A DNA stretch of 64,000 nt from UBA6059 sp965227155 (GCA_965227155.1 OZ245731.1:3162001-3226000); one strand, 5' to 3'. Positions 8,736 through 16,777 are shown, counted from the stretch's first letter. The notes: generated from the letters alone by a model not told the origin. Numbers and translations: made by a program.

Positions 8736-8758
8736 GTCCGTTCGTCTAGGGGTTAGGC
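8736..8758 (+). pseudogene. truncated tRNA-Glu 5' copy
   Basis: The 23 nt are identical to the first 23 nt of the intact tRNA-Glu at 8842 (acceptor 5' strand plus most of the D-arm). The following bases have no T-arm or acceptor 3' strand. A hairpin-like CAGGTTT..AAACCTG follows at about 8778-8795, but no proper anticodon loop can be drawn. It looks like the broken remainder of a tandem tRNA-Glu gene. Confidence 0.7.
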
Positions 8759-8841
8759 ACGGCCCGGTCAGGGCGACAGGTTTGTAAAACCTGGCTTGTT
8801 TTGAAGTAAGCTTTTTGACGAAAAAACACTTAATGAAATAC

Positions 8842-8913
8842 GGTCCGTTCGTCTAGGGGTTAGGACGCCAGGTTTTCATCCTGGTAACAGGGGTTCGATT
8901 CCCCTACGGACTG
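8842..8913 (+). tRNA. tRNA-Glu (anticodon TTC)
   Basis: 72 nt fold into a cloverleaf. The acceptor is GGTCCGT/ACGGACT (one G-U pair), the D-arm GTC..GAC, the anticodon stem CCAGG/CCTGG with loop TTTTCAT and anticodon TTC at 8875-8877, and the T-arm AGGGG-TTCGATT-CCCCT. The discriminator is G8913. CCA is not encoded. The 3' 22 nt (8892-8913) and the next base form the attachment site of the adjacent island. Confidence 0.96.
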
Positions 8914-8914
8914 C
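8892..8914 (+). other. attL: tRNA-Glu 3' end, island attachment site
   Basis: The 23-bp segment GGTTCGATTCCCCTACGGAC plus TGC recurs at 18201-18223 in the same orientation with a single mismatch (C8901 versus A18210). It comprises the T-loop to the discriminator base of tRNA-Glu, the classic target of tyrosine integrases. The element keeps the tRNA intact by carrying a replacement 3' end. Confidence 0.88.
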
Positions 8915-8950
8915 AAAAAAGCCCTCAAATTGGATTTGAGGGCTTTTTTT
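8915..8950 (+). terminator. terminator of tRNA-Glu, supplied by the island
   Basis: A long perfect stem (AAAAGCCCTCAAAT / ATTTGAGGGCTTTT) with loop TGG is followed by T's. It begins one base after the attL core, so it belongs to the island and gives the tRNA a new 3' end. Confidence 0.88.
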
Positions 8951-8958
8951 ATGGAACA

Positions 8959-8981
8959 GGGGAAGATATAGGGGAAGGTAA
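8959..8981. promoter_or_regulatory. arm-type repeat, left end of island
   Basis: GGGGAAGATATAGGGGAAGG plus TAA: two GGGGAAG half-repeats 12 bp apart. A copy with one difference (22/23) lies at 18073-18095 near the other end, in the same orientation. Position and duplication suggest integrase arm-binding sites. No other function is apparent. Confidence 0.65.
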
Positions 8982-9037
8982 TCATTATCATGCTATTCGT
9001 TTAATTAAACGAAATTAGTTTAGTATGCTCAAATCCA

Positions 9038-9673
9038 TCAAGAAGATTTGTTCTCAAAATTATTCCCTTTAGATAAATCAGCTATTTCATCCATGTTACT
9101 GAAAAAAGGGCCACATTTCATGAGACAAGTGATTAGGAGTGTGAATCCGATAGATAATAAAACAGACAATAATTCAAAAATCCACATATCACAGAAGTTT
9201 GCTTTCTTATTCCAATCTGTGATAATCAAAACACCCCAACCAACTGCTATAAGAAAACTAAAAAATAGTGTAAGTTTTGATGTAGAAAAGTTAGACCCAC
9301 TAAAAGGGGAAATATTATTATTATTAAGCTTTTTATTATAGAATACCCTGTAAATGGACTCCTCAACTTTCCATTTAAGTAGAAATTTTTCATAGTAGTG
9401 AACTAAACTAATCCAGTGCACATTCCAATAATAGTATCCTTTTGATGACCAATAAAAAAGAAGTGAAACTATATAGCCACCTAATGAAATGAATATGCTT
9501 TTAATAGAATGGGTTTGATTATCATCTGTAATTTCAAAATAAACTAAAAAAAGTGCAGCTATAGCTACATAGAAATAAGTCATCCATTTGTTGAAATTAT
9601 CATAGTGAAAATTTCTTGCAGCCACTACTATTTTATATTTCTCAAATAGTTCTTTATTTTTTTCCTCTTCCAT
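9038..9673 (-). CDS. four-TM membrane protein of unknown function (possible defence effector)
   Basis: 211 aa. A short charged N-terminus (MEEEKNKELFEKYKIVV) is followed by hydrophobic segments at about 30-47, 58-76, 131-149 and 163-186, with a cytoplasmic-looking loop of about 55 residues in the middle and a polar tail. This layout resembles small SLATT/RipA-type membrane proteins found with phage-defence genes, but I do not recognise a family with certainty. It is the last of three minus-strand genes (12 nt after the glycosylase-like gene), AT-rich like the rest of the island. A membrane-damaging effector is an inference from layout and neighbours. Confidence 0.6.
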   Translation of the reverse strand: MEEEKNKELFEKYKIVVAARNFHYDNFNKWMTYFYVAIAALFLVYFEITDDNQTHSIKSIFISLGGYIVSLLFYWSSKGYYYWNVHWISLVHYYEKFLLKWKVEESIYRVFYNKKLNNNNISPFSGSNFSTSKLTLFFSFLIAVGWGVLIITDWNKKANFCDMWIFELLSVLLSIGFTLLITCLMKCGPFFSNMDEIADLSKGNNFENKSS

Positions 9674-9685
9674 ATTTGAAATTAT

Positions 9686-10294
9686 TTAAAATTTAATTCC
9701 AAGTCGATTCAATTCGCTCACATAGATGGGAACTACCTGATTCATACCTCCAAATCCCTGTGGTGATGTAGACCTAATTACAACGATTCTATACTCTTTT
9801 GAATTTATATTAGCTGTGCCGTAAAAAGGTAATTTTTGTTTTTTGTATTCAAAGATGTGTCCTTCTTTTTTACAATAATCGGCAAACCATTTAAACGCAC
9901 TATTTTTACCTGAGCTACTAGTTAGGAACAATGTCTCTATAGATGGAAACTCATCTAAAATTTTATGAATGGGCATATATCTAATTAGCTTTAAATCTTT
10001 ATCACTTGAGCTATTTGCCACCCTTTTGATATGTAACCCCATGTCAGTAATTCCTAACTTTAATTGGTCTAAAATTCCTTTCCTTTCGTTAATTGCTTGC
10101 TCCTTATTGTCGTCAAAATTTAGTATTCTTGAATTAGCAAGATGTGCCATAACTGACCAAAAAAGATTTTTACTATTTGGATAGAAGAAATTGAATGACC
10201 AATTTTTCTTTTTTGTGGGAAAGGTTCCAATGATGAGGATTTTACATCCATCATTACAATACCATCTCCAAGGATGTTTAATAAGTTTACGCAT
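9686..10294 (-). CDS. UDG-superfamily DNA glycosylase-like protein (MUG/hypoxanthine-DNA glycosylase type)
   Basis: 202 aa. The N-terminal motif KILIIGTFPTKKK followed by FFYPNSKNLFW parallels the active-site region of the hypoxanthine/mismatch glycosylase branch (GTxPG..., YYxhPxNxFW). IRSTSPQGF near the C-terminus matches the STSP-type second motif. It should bind DNA and remove a damaged or modified base, cytoplasmic. It lies in a three-gene minus-strand cluster on a mobile island, which is unusual for a housekeeping repair gene. The phage genome, which may carry modified or deaminated bases, is a plausible target (inference). Alternatively it could be a repair gene carried as cargo. Confidence 0.75.
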   Translation of the reverse strand: MRKLIKHPWRWYCNDGCKILIIGTFPTKKKNWSFNFFYPNSKNLFWSVMAHLANSRILNFDDNKEQAINERKGILDQLKLGITDMGLHIKRVANSSSDKDLKLIRYMPIHKILDEFPSIETLFLTSSSGKNSAFKWFADYCKKEGHIFEYKKQKLPFYGTANINSKEYRIVVIRSTSPQGFGGMNQVVPIYVSELNRLGIKF

Positions 10295-10335
10295 TTCAAT
10301 ACACAGGTTTCAGATGCCTAAAAAAGAACCTTGAT

Positions 10336-10719
10336 TTACAAAGAATTGTCATATAACTTTTGAGCAGCTTCTAAAAATGTAAAATTTTTAGTCCGACCCC
10401 ACTGAAACACTTCTAAATAATATTCATCAAATTCCGCACATAAAGTTCGTAGTACTTCCGATAAACAATCCTTGAAGTTGTCATAATTATCTGATTGATG
10501 AAGATCCAGACTCCATTCAATGGGAAATGCTCCTGCCTCTTGTAGAAAGTCAACTATTTTGGTGTCAGTTGTGAGCTTCCAATAGAAATCAAATAGGTTT
10601 AGATCTAGAGCATACCAGTTGCACGCTTCATCTATATAATCATCAAACATTTCACGATTTCTTAAAATCTCTTCAACACTTAGATTGTTGATATATTTTG
10701 TAATTTCTGATATATCCAT
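10336..10719 (-). CDS. hypothetical protein, acidic, 127 aa
   Basis: I do not recognise a family. The protein is soluble, acidic and rich in aromatic residues (NWYALDLNLFDFYWKL, EFDEYYLEVFQWGR), with no signal peptide or membrane segment. It is the first of three minus-strand genes, 41 nt before the glycosylase-like gene, so a shared transcript is likely. It could be a regulator, immunity protein or sensor for the module. The upstream interval 10720-10997 is AT-rich and shared with the divergent restriction-modification gene. No clear promoter consensus was found there. Confidence 0.7.
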   Translation of the reverse strand: MDISEITKYINNLSVEEILRNREMFDDYIDEACNWYALDLNLFDFYWKLTTDTKIVDFLQEAGAFPIEWSLDLHQSDNYDNFKDCLSEVLRTLCAEFDEYYLEVFQWGRTKNFTFLEAAQKLYDNSL

Positions 10720-10997
10720 ACAAGTTATAAAGTTAAAGTTTCACAAAATCCCTTAAACCGATTTGTACTGTTTTAGATGGAATTTTTTTTGACCTTGAAG
10801 ATGCATTATGGCTATAAAGACTCTACTCATTCATATGTTTTCTAAATATCTACTTTTATTCTCAGGGTAATCAATTCTGATTTCTCTTTTATAATACTGC
10901 CTGGTGAACAATAGAAATAGCCTTTCCTAAATTGAATTACTCTTACAATTTATCCTAAAAAATAAATATATTCCTAACTTAATTTTATTTGCTGAGT

Positions 10998-13745
10998 ATG
11001 GCTAAAAAAATGTTAGGAGAGGAGACCGAAGGGTTACGAAAGTATATTGAGAGTGCTTCTAATGAAAGAAGCAAGCAGCATCATCTATATCCCATCTTCA
11101 AGAAGATGTTTAAAGATAAAATGAAGATTGAAGATGAGGCAAAAGGTGCTGATGTATACATAGAAGGCCAACTTATCGTTGAAAGTAAATCCAACGAATC
11201 ACAATGGCTAGCAGGCTTCTTTCAGGCATTACATTATCAAAAGAAGTTTGGTTTATCCTACACTACAATTATGGTAATTGCGCATCAGTTTGTAGGTATA
11301 TGGAAGGTAGATCAGATACCTGAATACGCTGTGATTCTTGCACATACCACAGATTCACAGCTTGCACCCAGCAAAGCGGGCACTGAAAACCAAAAGAAGG
11401 TAAATGCTCAGAATAAACTTGATATCCACCGATCTTCTCAATACTGGTTAGATTCTAAGGCTCTGAAACAAGGAATATTTGATGGGGGTAAATCGCTGCA
11501 TAAAGAAGTATTTGCGATAAGGCAAATCCTGAATAACCTGGATTCAACAAGGGTGCAGATCAACCCCATGAATTTTATAGATGCTGTAGAGCGCATGAAG
11601 GAGTTTTTTCTTGAACCTATCGATGCTATTCATGCATTCTACACCATTGTGGCTTATTGGGATATTACATCTACGCTTGCTACGCATGATGAGGAAACCG
11701 GAAGAGTTGCTGTAATAGGCTTTAAGGGAAAGAAATTTAGTGATACACTTCAGATCAACCCACAAAAAGTTGATGATTTCAGAAGGTTTGTCGAAACGCA
11801 ATATGTTTTCACGAATGAGGGTTCAGGGCTAACTGCCGATTACTATTTCAGCAGGTTCGATGAGGTGCTAAGTGTATTAAATCCTGATTATGCTGTCCAG
11901 CATGGTATATTTTTCACTGATGATAACCTTAGCAAGTTTGCCTTATGGTATGTGCAAAATGTGTATAAGCTCGATTTAAGTGACAATTATATTGTATTTG
12001 ATCCTGCGGGTGGTTCAGGTAACCTTGTAAGCAGTTGGAAGGGTAAACTCAAGCATAAAATTGTGTCTGAGTTACAGCCGGATCTATTAAAAACGATAGA
12101 GCGTAGGATGAGGATTGATCCATGGCATCAGGATACCGGGTTTACCATAATTCCGAAAACCTCTGATAACGTAGGGCTAAATTTTTTAGACGAACCTGCC
12201 GGGGGCTATTTTGAAAGGTTGGAGAAAGAGCTTAACCATAAGAACCTAAAGCTCGACAAACCTTTAGCATTCCTGCTTAACCCACCTTACAAAAATACCG
12301 ATGAGAATAAGGAGGCGCGTGAAAAAACAGAAAGTGCATATGATATAGACCCGGAGATCTTGGCGCTGACGGGTAAAGATGCAGGCAAGGAAAGATACCT
12401 GGCATTTTTGGGTCAGATACTATTGATGGCAAAGTATCAGGTAGAAAAATATCAGGTTGATTCACCTAAGGTACTTATTTTCACACCTACATCCTGGTTA
12501 ATACCCCGCCCAACGTACGTAAGCTTTAGAAAAATATGGGATCAACATTTCAAATTCGATTCTGGCTTTATCATCACCAGCAATGAGTTTTTTAAACTGA
12601 AAGGCAAATGGCCATTGGCATTTACAATATGGAGTTATGAACCTATGGAAGATAGAACCAACAATGTTAGACTGCTCGACCTTACTGATCTAAAGAGAAG
12701 TGATTTAAACCTATCCTGGAACGATGAAGGATTAAGAGAAAAAGTAAATGAATTGCTAAGGCCATTTCAAAATGTTGACTTCTCTGTTAATAGAATAGAT
12801 ATAAGAAAGCATCTACCAAAGATTTCAAGAAACGATAAATTTATACTTCAACCAAGGTATGATTTTAGCCATGCTAAAAAAGCAGATGATTATGATAAGC
12901 TAGTCAGTGGATTTCCGTTAAAAGACGATTCAAATCACTACAAACTAAAAAGAACCTGTGGTAATCCACTAGGTAATTATATCGGTTTTATGGATGATAA
13001 CACTCCAGTTAGACTTAAGCAAGATACATGTCAACGCATGTCTAATTTACCTGATCGGGTTTGGTTCTATCTTGATAATAGAGTAATAAAGATAAATCTT
13101 GCTAAAATTTTTAGTGGACCCGCAGACAATCGTAGTTTTTGTGCTTACGACTTAAAATCTGCAAAAATCACATTTGAGTGGTATTGCATATCAAAGGTAA
13201 TAGTAGGTAGTTATCCCATTTGGTTCAATCAGTTTGATGTCTATAAACCTGTAGTAAATAGAAGGATTGAATCATACTATTATAGCCTTTGCTTTTCATA
13301 TGTATTAGCCGAAAACCGTTGCGTCGTAACCCGATTTGAAGAGGATAATCCGGTAACAGATGCACCCGAGGTATTTGTAGACAACCCGCTATGCCCAACC
13401 AATGATGAGTGTTTTTGGACTTCTACACTAGCACCGGAAATCACGGGTGAGCTACCTGAAAAACTTGTGAAAGCTATTACTGATCTTTATGTCTACTGGA
13501 ATCGCAATTATACGCAGGGTCAGCATATCCGTCATGTAGGATTAAAAGAAGAGCCTTATTTCAAATACTTTGATTATCCTGATTTCCTTACACCTTACTC
13601 AGGGCTTATACAGATCAGGAAATATGCTGAGATTCATGGAAAACAAGATTTATTGGAGCGATTTAAGGAAATAAGTGCCTTGAGCAAAGCAGTGAGAGAA
13701 GAGATATACCGTTTATTGGTAGGTGAGTTTAACTATTTTGGGTGA
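10998..13745 (+). CDS. Type IIG-like restriction-modification enzyme (nuclease + N6-adenine methyltransferase)
   Basis: 915 aa from the ATG at 10998 (an upstream in-frame TTG at 10989 is less likely). The N-terminal nuclease region (about 20-110) has a PD-(D/E)XK pattern, the Asp in GADVYIEG and ESK in LIVESKS. The central methyltransferase has motif I FDPAGGSGNL (about residue 335) and motif IV NPPY (about 428), the amino-methyltransferase form of N6-adenine enzymes. The C-terminal third (about 560-915) is probably the specificity domain. Cutting and methylation in one polypeptide, with no separate R, M or S gene nearby, fits Type IIG. The target sequence cannot be read from here. It is cargo of the tRNA-Glu island. 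Confidence 0.85.
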   Translation: MAKKMLGEETEGLRKYIESASNERSKQHHLYPIFKKMFKDKMKIEDEAKGADVYIEGQLIVESKSNESQWLAGFFQALHYQKKFGLSYTTIMVIAHQFVGIWKVDQIPEYAVILAHTTDSQLAPSKAGTENQKKVNAQNKLDIHRSSQYWLDSKALKQGIFDGGKSLHKEVFAIRQILNNLDSTRVQINPMNFIDAVERMKEFFLEPIDAIHAFYTIVAYWDITSTLATHDEETGRVAVIGFKGKKFSDTLQINPQKVDDFRRFVETQYVFTNEGSGLTADYYFSRFDEVLSVLNPDYAVQHGIFFTDDNLSKFALWYVQNVYKLDLSDNYIVFDPAGGSGNLVSSWKGKLKHKIVSELQPDLLKTIERRMRIDPWHQDTGFTIIPKTSDNVGLNFLDEPAGGYFERLEKELNHKNLKLDKPLAFLLNPPYKNTDENKEAREKTESAYDIDPEILALTGKDAGKERYLAFLGQILLMAKYQVEKYQVDSPKVLIFTPTSWLIPRPTYVSFRKIWDQHFKFDSGFIITSNEFFKLKGKWPLAFTIWSYEPMEDRTNNVRLLDLTDLKRSDLNLSWNDEGLREKVNELLRPFQNVDFSVNRIDIRKHLPKISRNDKFILQPRYDFSHAKKADDYDKLVSGFPLKDDSNHYKLKRTCGNPLGNYIGFMDDNTPVRLKQDTCQRMSNLPDRVWFYLDNRVIKINLAKIFSGPADNRSFCAYDLKSAKITFEWYCISKVIVGSYPIWFNQFDVYKPVVNRRIESYYYSLCFSYVLAENRCVVTRFEEDNPVTDAPEVFVDNPLCPTNDECFWTSTLAPEITGELPEKLVKAITDLYVYWNRNYTQGQHIRHVGLKEEPYFKYFDYPDFLTPYSGLIQIRKYAEIHGKQDLLERFKEISALSKAVREEIYRLLVGEFNYFG

Positions 13746-13828
13746 TACTTACGGACTTATTAAATATTAATAATAACTGGTTACCATTTTTTACAAAAAA
13801 CTAGTAACAGAAAATAATATAGTATAAT

Positions 13829-14926
13829 ATGTCAGAGAAAACCTTTAAATGGGTCACGAGGATACTTTTATTTTTAGGATTTATATTATCTCTAATTTTT
13901 ATTTTATCTATATCACTATTAGTACTAGATACTCATATAAATGAATTAAATGACCAAGGAAAATTTTTTAATTCTTTTACAGCTCCTTTTATTGGAGTTT
14001 TAGCAGTACTTACAACTTTTTTGGCATTTCTTGTCCAATATGAGTCAAACCTAGACCAGAGAAAGGATATCAAAATTGAGAGGTTTGAAAATCAGTTCTA
14101 CCAAATGCTTCATCTCCACAAATCAAATGTTTCAGAGCTTGAAATAGCTGGTAGGTATATTGGACGAAAGGCTTTTGTTAAAATGTATTATGAATATCGC
14201 TACCTATATCTATTATTAAGAAGATTGTATGTAGATAATAATTGGAATATGCATCACGAGCTTGATAAGTTTATTTGTAAGGTTGCTTACCATCATTTCT
14301 TTTTTGGAGTAGATAAAAATACCAATGTCGTATATAATCAAACCTTCAATTCAGTTGAGCAGGAATTTCTTGATACAATAAAAAACGAACAACTTCTATT
14401 TGAAATTTATAAAAGAAGTTGTTTTGATGATGGATTGGAGTTGGTAAATGATCCCTATGTAACTAGATCAGGAATGGAATTTGAGTTAGAGACAGATTTT
14501 TATCCATTCGATGGTCATGTCTCAAAGTTAGGGCACTACTATAGACACTTATATCAGACAATAAAATATATATCATGGGATAATGATCGAATTAAATTGT
14601 CTTGGGATCAACGGTATAAATATTTGAAAATTTTACGAGCACAACTATCAAATCACGAACAGTCACTTATATACTTTAACTCATTCTGGGTATGGGGTGA
14701 TGTTTGGTGGGAAGAAAAAATATCAGATAAAGAGAAGATAAGTTACTTTATTGATTTTGCTTTAATAAAAAACTTACCGTTTAGTCTAACGAAACAATTT
14801 GGACCAGATCCAGAAGAAGAATTTAGCATAAGATTGGGTGAGCCGCCTTACTATATTGATCCAGATGATAAGCCTGTTTCCAAGGAAGATAAAATAAAAT
14901 GGTTATTTGAGTGGAAAGGGGGATAA
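13829..14926 (+). CDS. putative phage abortive infection protein (putAbiC family)
   Basis: 365 aa. Two N-terminal membrane helices (about residues 10-32 and 50-70) are followed by a cytoplasmic domain. The conserved putAbiC pieces are FENQFYQMLHLHKSNVSEL just after the helices and YLKILRAQLSNHEQSLIYFN in the C-terminal half. The family is related to AbiC-type abortive infection proteins, in which infected cells stop growing before phage release; the mechanism is not known in detail. It follows the restriction-modification gene by 83 nt on the same strand and may share its transcript. The gene is markedly AT-rich, as expected of island cargo. Confidence 0.82.
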   Translation: MSEKTFKWVTRILLFLGFILSLIFILSISLLVLDTHINELNDQGKFFNSFTAPFIGVLAVLTTFLAFLVQYESNLDQRKDIKIERFENQFYQMLHLHKSNVSELEIAGRYIGRKAFVKMYYEYRYLYLLLRRLYVDNNWNMHHELDKFICKVAYHHFFFGVDKNTNVVYNQTFNSVEQEFLDTIKNEQLLFEIYKRSCFDDGLELVNDPYVTRSGMEFELETDFYPFDGHVSKLGHYYRHLYQTIKYISWDNDRIKLSWDQRYKYLKILRAQLSNHEQSLIYFNSFWVWGDVWWEEKISDKEKISYFIDFALIKNLPFSLTKQFGPDPEEEFSIRLGEPPYYIDPDDKPVSKEDKIKWLFEWKGG

Positions 14927-14939
14927 AAGCCAAGTATTA

Positions 14940-15374
14940 CTATTTGCCTTTCAAAACGTTAAAAATCACAACAATTCCAAGCTCCTCCAAAAACGAAGTA
15001 AGCTCTTTAAAAAGGGCTGATCCTTTATCCTTCTTCGTGCCAATAATCAAAGCAATTAATTGACCGTTATATTTTCGATTATTGTAATAAACGCTTTGAC
15101 CTATAAAGCGATGGATTTTTGACGCATTATCTAACTGACTGGCTAATTTTATTTCAATTCCTATCTCCTCACCAATATCGATATCCACTTTGATCCCTAA
15201 GTATCCACCAATATTGAATTGCTGGTGTACATTATCAAAGTCTTTTCTTAATTCAGCTGCAATAATCTTTTCAACATCTTTTTCTGAATTGATAGCTGAG
15301 GCATTTATTTTAAGGTCTTCTAATAAATCACAAACGTCCTCAAATTCTGATTGTCCAAATAACGAACCAAACAT
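14940..15374 (-). CDS. small PD-(D/E)XK-like protein of unknown function
   Basis: 144 aa, soluble. The middle reads as a restriction-endonuclease-like core: GIKVDIDIGEEIGIEIKLA offers the Asp, then E-x-K, and FIGQSVYYNNRKYNGQLIAL looks like the helix and strand that follow in this fold. An N-terminal helical segment of about 50 residues (EFEDVCDLLEDLKIN) precedes it. The assignment is by pattern only; the E-x-K could be coincidental. It is convergent with the putAbiC gene (13-nt gap). A small nuclease that acts with the putAbiC or restriction-modification protein is possible but not shown. Confidence 0.6.
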   Translation of the reverse strand: MFGSLFGQSEFEDVCDLLEDLKINASAINSEKDVEKIIAAELRKDFDNVHQQFNIGGYLGIKVDIDIGEEIGIEIKLASQLDNASKIHRFIGQSVYYNNRKYNGQLIALIIGTKKDKGSALFKELTSFLEELGIVVIFNVLKGK

Positions 15375-15469
15375 ACTAATGTCTTTACTATATAAATTTC
15401 AATATCGGAATATAATATATAAATCCTAATAATAGGTTATTTCAGCCGCCTGATAGCTGTAGAATAGGA

Positions 15470-15915
15470 TACGTATCGACCTAAAACTAATTCTTTTACA
15501 TTAAGCTGTATTTTGCATAGACTGAAAGTCAATGAAACCATAAAATGGGTGGTGTCCTCCAATAACTTATTATACAAGCTTTAAAACAAAGCTGATCATG
15601 CTCTGGATAATAGCTTTTGTGTTATGAACCTTTAATAAAAATATTAGGCTACATACCCACCTAAATAATTGAATTCAAACAATACAGTGTATTGATACCA
15701 TAAACTAATAGATCGTTATAAATAGATTAATATGTATCCCTAAATAATAGGTAAGGATAGAGTTTAATACAAACACGAAACAGAAAGCTTTTCCTTTATG
15801 CACAATCAAACCAATTAGGGTACATTCCTATAAAAAAAATCTGAATTCAATAATAGGCACACAGTAGTTTGAGAAGAAAATCTTTCAAATAGTATGGTTA
15901 TGTATCCTAAAATAG
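15470..15915. repeat. iterated AT-rich motif in the island's non-coding segment
   Basis: The 682-bp interval 15375-16056 has no gene. A loosely conserved block recurs in one direction: TACGTATCGACCTAAAACTA (15470), TACATACCCACCTAAATAAT (15651), TATGTATCCCTAAATAATA (15731), GTACATTCCTATAAAAAA (15820) and TATGTATCCTAAAATAGAG (15899). Spacing is close to 80-90 bp or twice that. It could be an iteron array, a transfer origin or protein-binding sites. Given the AT bias, chance similarity of the weaker copies is possible. Confidence 0.4.
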
Positions 15916-15923
15916 AGCATAAA

Positions 15924-15960
15924 TAAAAAAGCCCCTAAAAAGCATTGCTTTCCAGGGGCT
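15924..15960 (-). terminator. terminator of the integrase/excisionase-side operon
   Basis: On the minus strand a stem of AGCCCCT / AGGGGCT with an inner AAAGC/GCTTT pairing is followed by TTTTTTATTT. It lies about 95 nt past the stop of orf126 (16057) and would end leftward transcription before the iterated segment. Confidence 0.75.
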
Positions 15961-16056
15961 TCAAAATATAAGTTACTGTAAGAATACGTGGTAAGAGGGG
16001 ACTAAGCCTAAAAAAAGAATAAAGAGATCTAAAAAATAGAGAAAACTAAAAGACCT

Positions 16057-16437
16057 TTAGTGGGAGCGGGGTTCTATGTAACACGCTCCCATTGTTTGCC
16101 AACTGGCACTTTTAACCCCTCTTACATACCCTCTAATATACCTCTTTAACTCTCGTGATATATAGAACTCTCCACCTAGCATTAGGTACTTCCTTAAGGC
16201 CCTATCAAAATCCCAAATTGCAAAAGCATCATACCCAAAATCCTCATTACTCGGCATTGTCTCAATAATACCAATATCATTATTGCAGATAACGGCATGT
16301 CTTTTTCTGATTTTAAAAACCTCAAATGATTTAAAACCGGCTTTACTTTTTTTCACATACATAGCGACCTTTTCGCTCCTCATAAGAAGGGAGTAAATAA
16401 ATCCCCCTCTCTTACATCTAATTGGTAATTGCTTCAT
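16057..16437 (-). CDS. conserved mobile-element protein of unknown function (orf126)
   Basis: 126 aa, basic. The pattern MKQLPIRCKRGGFIYSLLMR, then a Tyr-rich centre and FEVFKIRKRHAV, is of a kind I associate with small proteins next to integrases of Bacteroidota elements. No defined domain is known to me. The first codons overlap the stop of the HTH gene (16434-16437, ATGA), so the two are translationally coupled. The C-terminal coding part is duplicated in degenerate form at 18466-18560, outside attR, which shows that a related element once used the same site. Function unknown. Confidence 0.7.
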   Translation of the reverse strand: MKQLPIRCKRGGFIYSLLMRSEKVAMYVKKSKAGFKSFEVFKIRKRHAVICNNDIGIIETMPSNEDFGYDAFAIWDFDRALRKYLMLGGEFYISRELKRYIRGYVRGVKSASWQTMGACYIEPRSH

Positions 16438-16721
16438 ATGTACTTCTGCTTATTACTGATTGATTTTAATGCTTTAATTACTTCCTCCCGCTCAAAATAG
16501 ATTTTATTGGATATCCGCTTGAAGGGGATCAAACGCTTTCGTTTCCATTGATGAATGGTAACTATACTCACTTTAAAAAATTCTGCCACCTCTTCTATTT
16601 TCATTAGCGAAGAGGGCTCCGGCCTAAGATGTTCTAATGTGCTCAATGCAGAGCGTAATTTTTTATCCAAAAGAGTTTCCAACTCTTCGGGACTCATTGT
16701 CAGTACCAACAGTTTTGACAT
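16434..16721 (-). CDS. excisionase-type helix-turn-helix protein
   Basis: 95 aa. The C-terminal half is a MerR/excisionase-like HTH_17 domain: LMKIEEVAEFFKVSIVTIHQ then WKRKRLIPFKRISNKIYF and a REEVIKAL helix. The N-terminal 35 residues look helical (SPEELETLLDKKLRSALSTL) and may dimerise. Proteins of this kind are common next to tyrosine integrases in Bacteroidota and act as recombination directionality factors or repressors. A TAGAATA-type palindrome lies 25 bp upstream of its start (16746-16777), a good candidate for self-regulation. Confidence 0.85.
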   Translation of the reverse strand: MSKLLVLTMSPEELETLLDKKLRSALSTLEHLRPEPSSLMKIEEVAEFFKVSIVTIHQWKRKRLIPFKRISNKIYFEREEVIKALKSISNKQKYI

Positions 16722-16745
16722 AATTAAGATAAGTAAACTTGATTT

Positions 16746-16777
16746 TAGAATAATATTCTATGCGATGTAGAATATAT
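16746..16777. promoter_or_regulatory. operator-like palindrome upstream of the excisionase-type gene
   Basis: TAGAATAATATTCTA (16746-16760) is a perfect 7-bp inverted repeat around one base. A third half-site TAGAATATAT follows at 16768-16777. The site sits 25 bp before the start of the HTH gene and 87 bp past the integrase stop, where a regulator of the operon would bind. Confidence 0.55.

Noticed and set aside
8502..8756. 84-aa plus-strand ORF over the gap/tRNA intergenic region
   Set aside because: It runs through the promoter and the truncated tRNA copy, shows no domain or codon pattern of a gene, and has a cysteine-rich random composition.
8759..8812. A second, complete tRNA (a GTC anticodon seemed possible) following the truncated tRNA-Glu copy
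   Set aside because: The GGCCCGGTCAGGGC stretch gives no seven-base anticodon loop with T33, and there is no T-arm or matching acceptor 3' strand.
15470..15915. CRISPR array in the iterated segment
   Set aside because: The repeats are short and poorly conserved, the spacing is irregular at 80-90 bp, and no cas gene is present.
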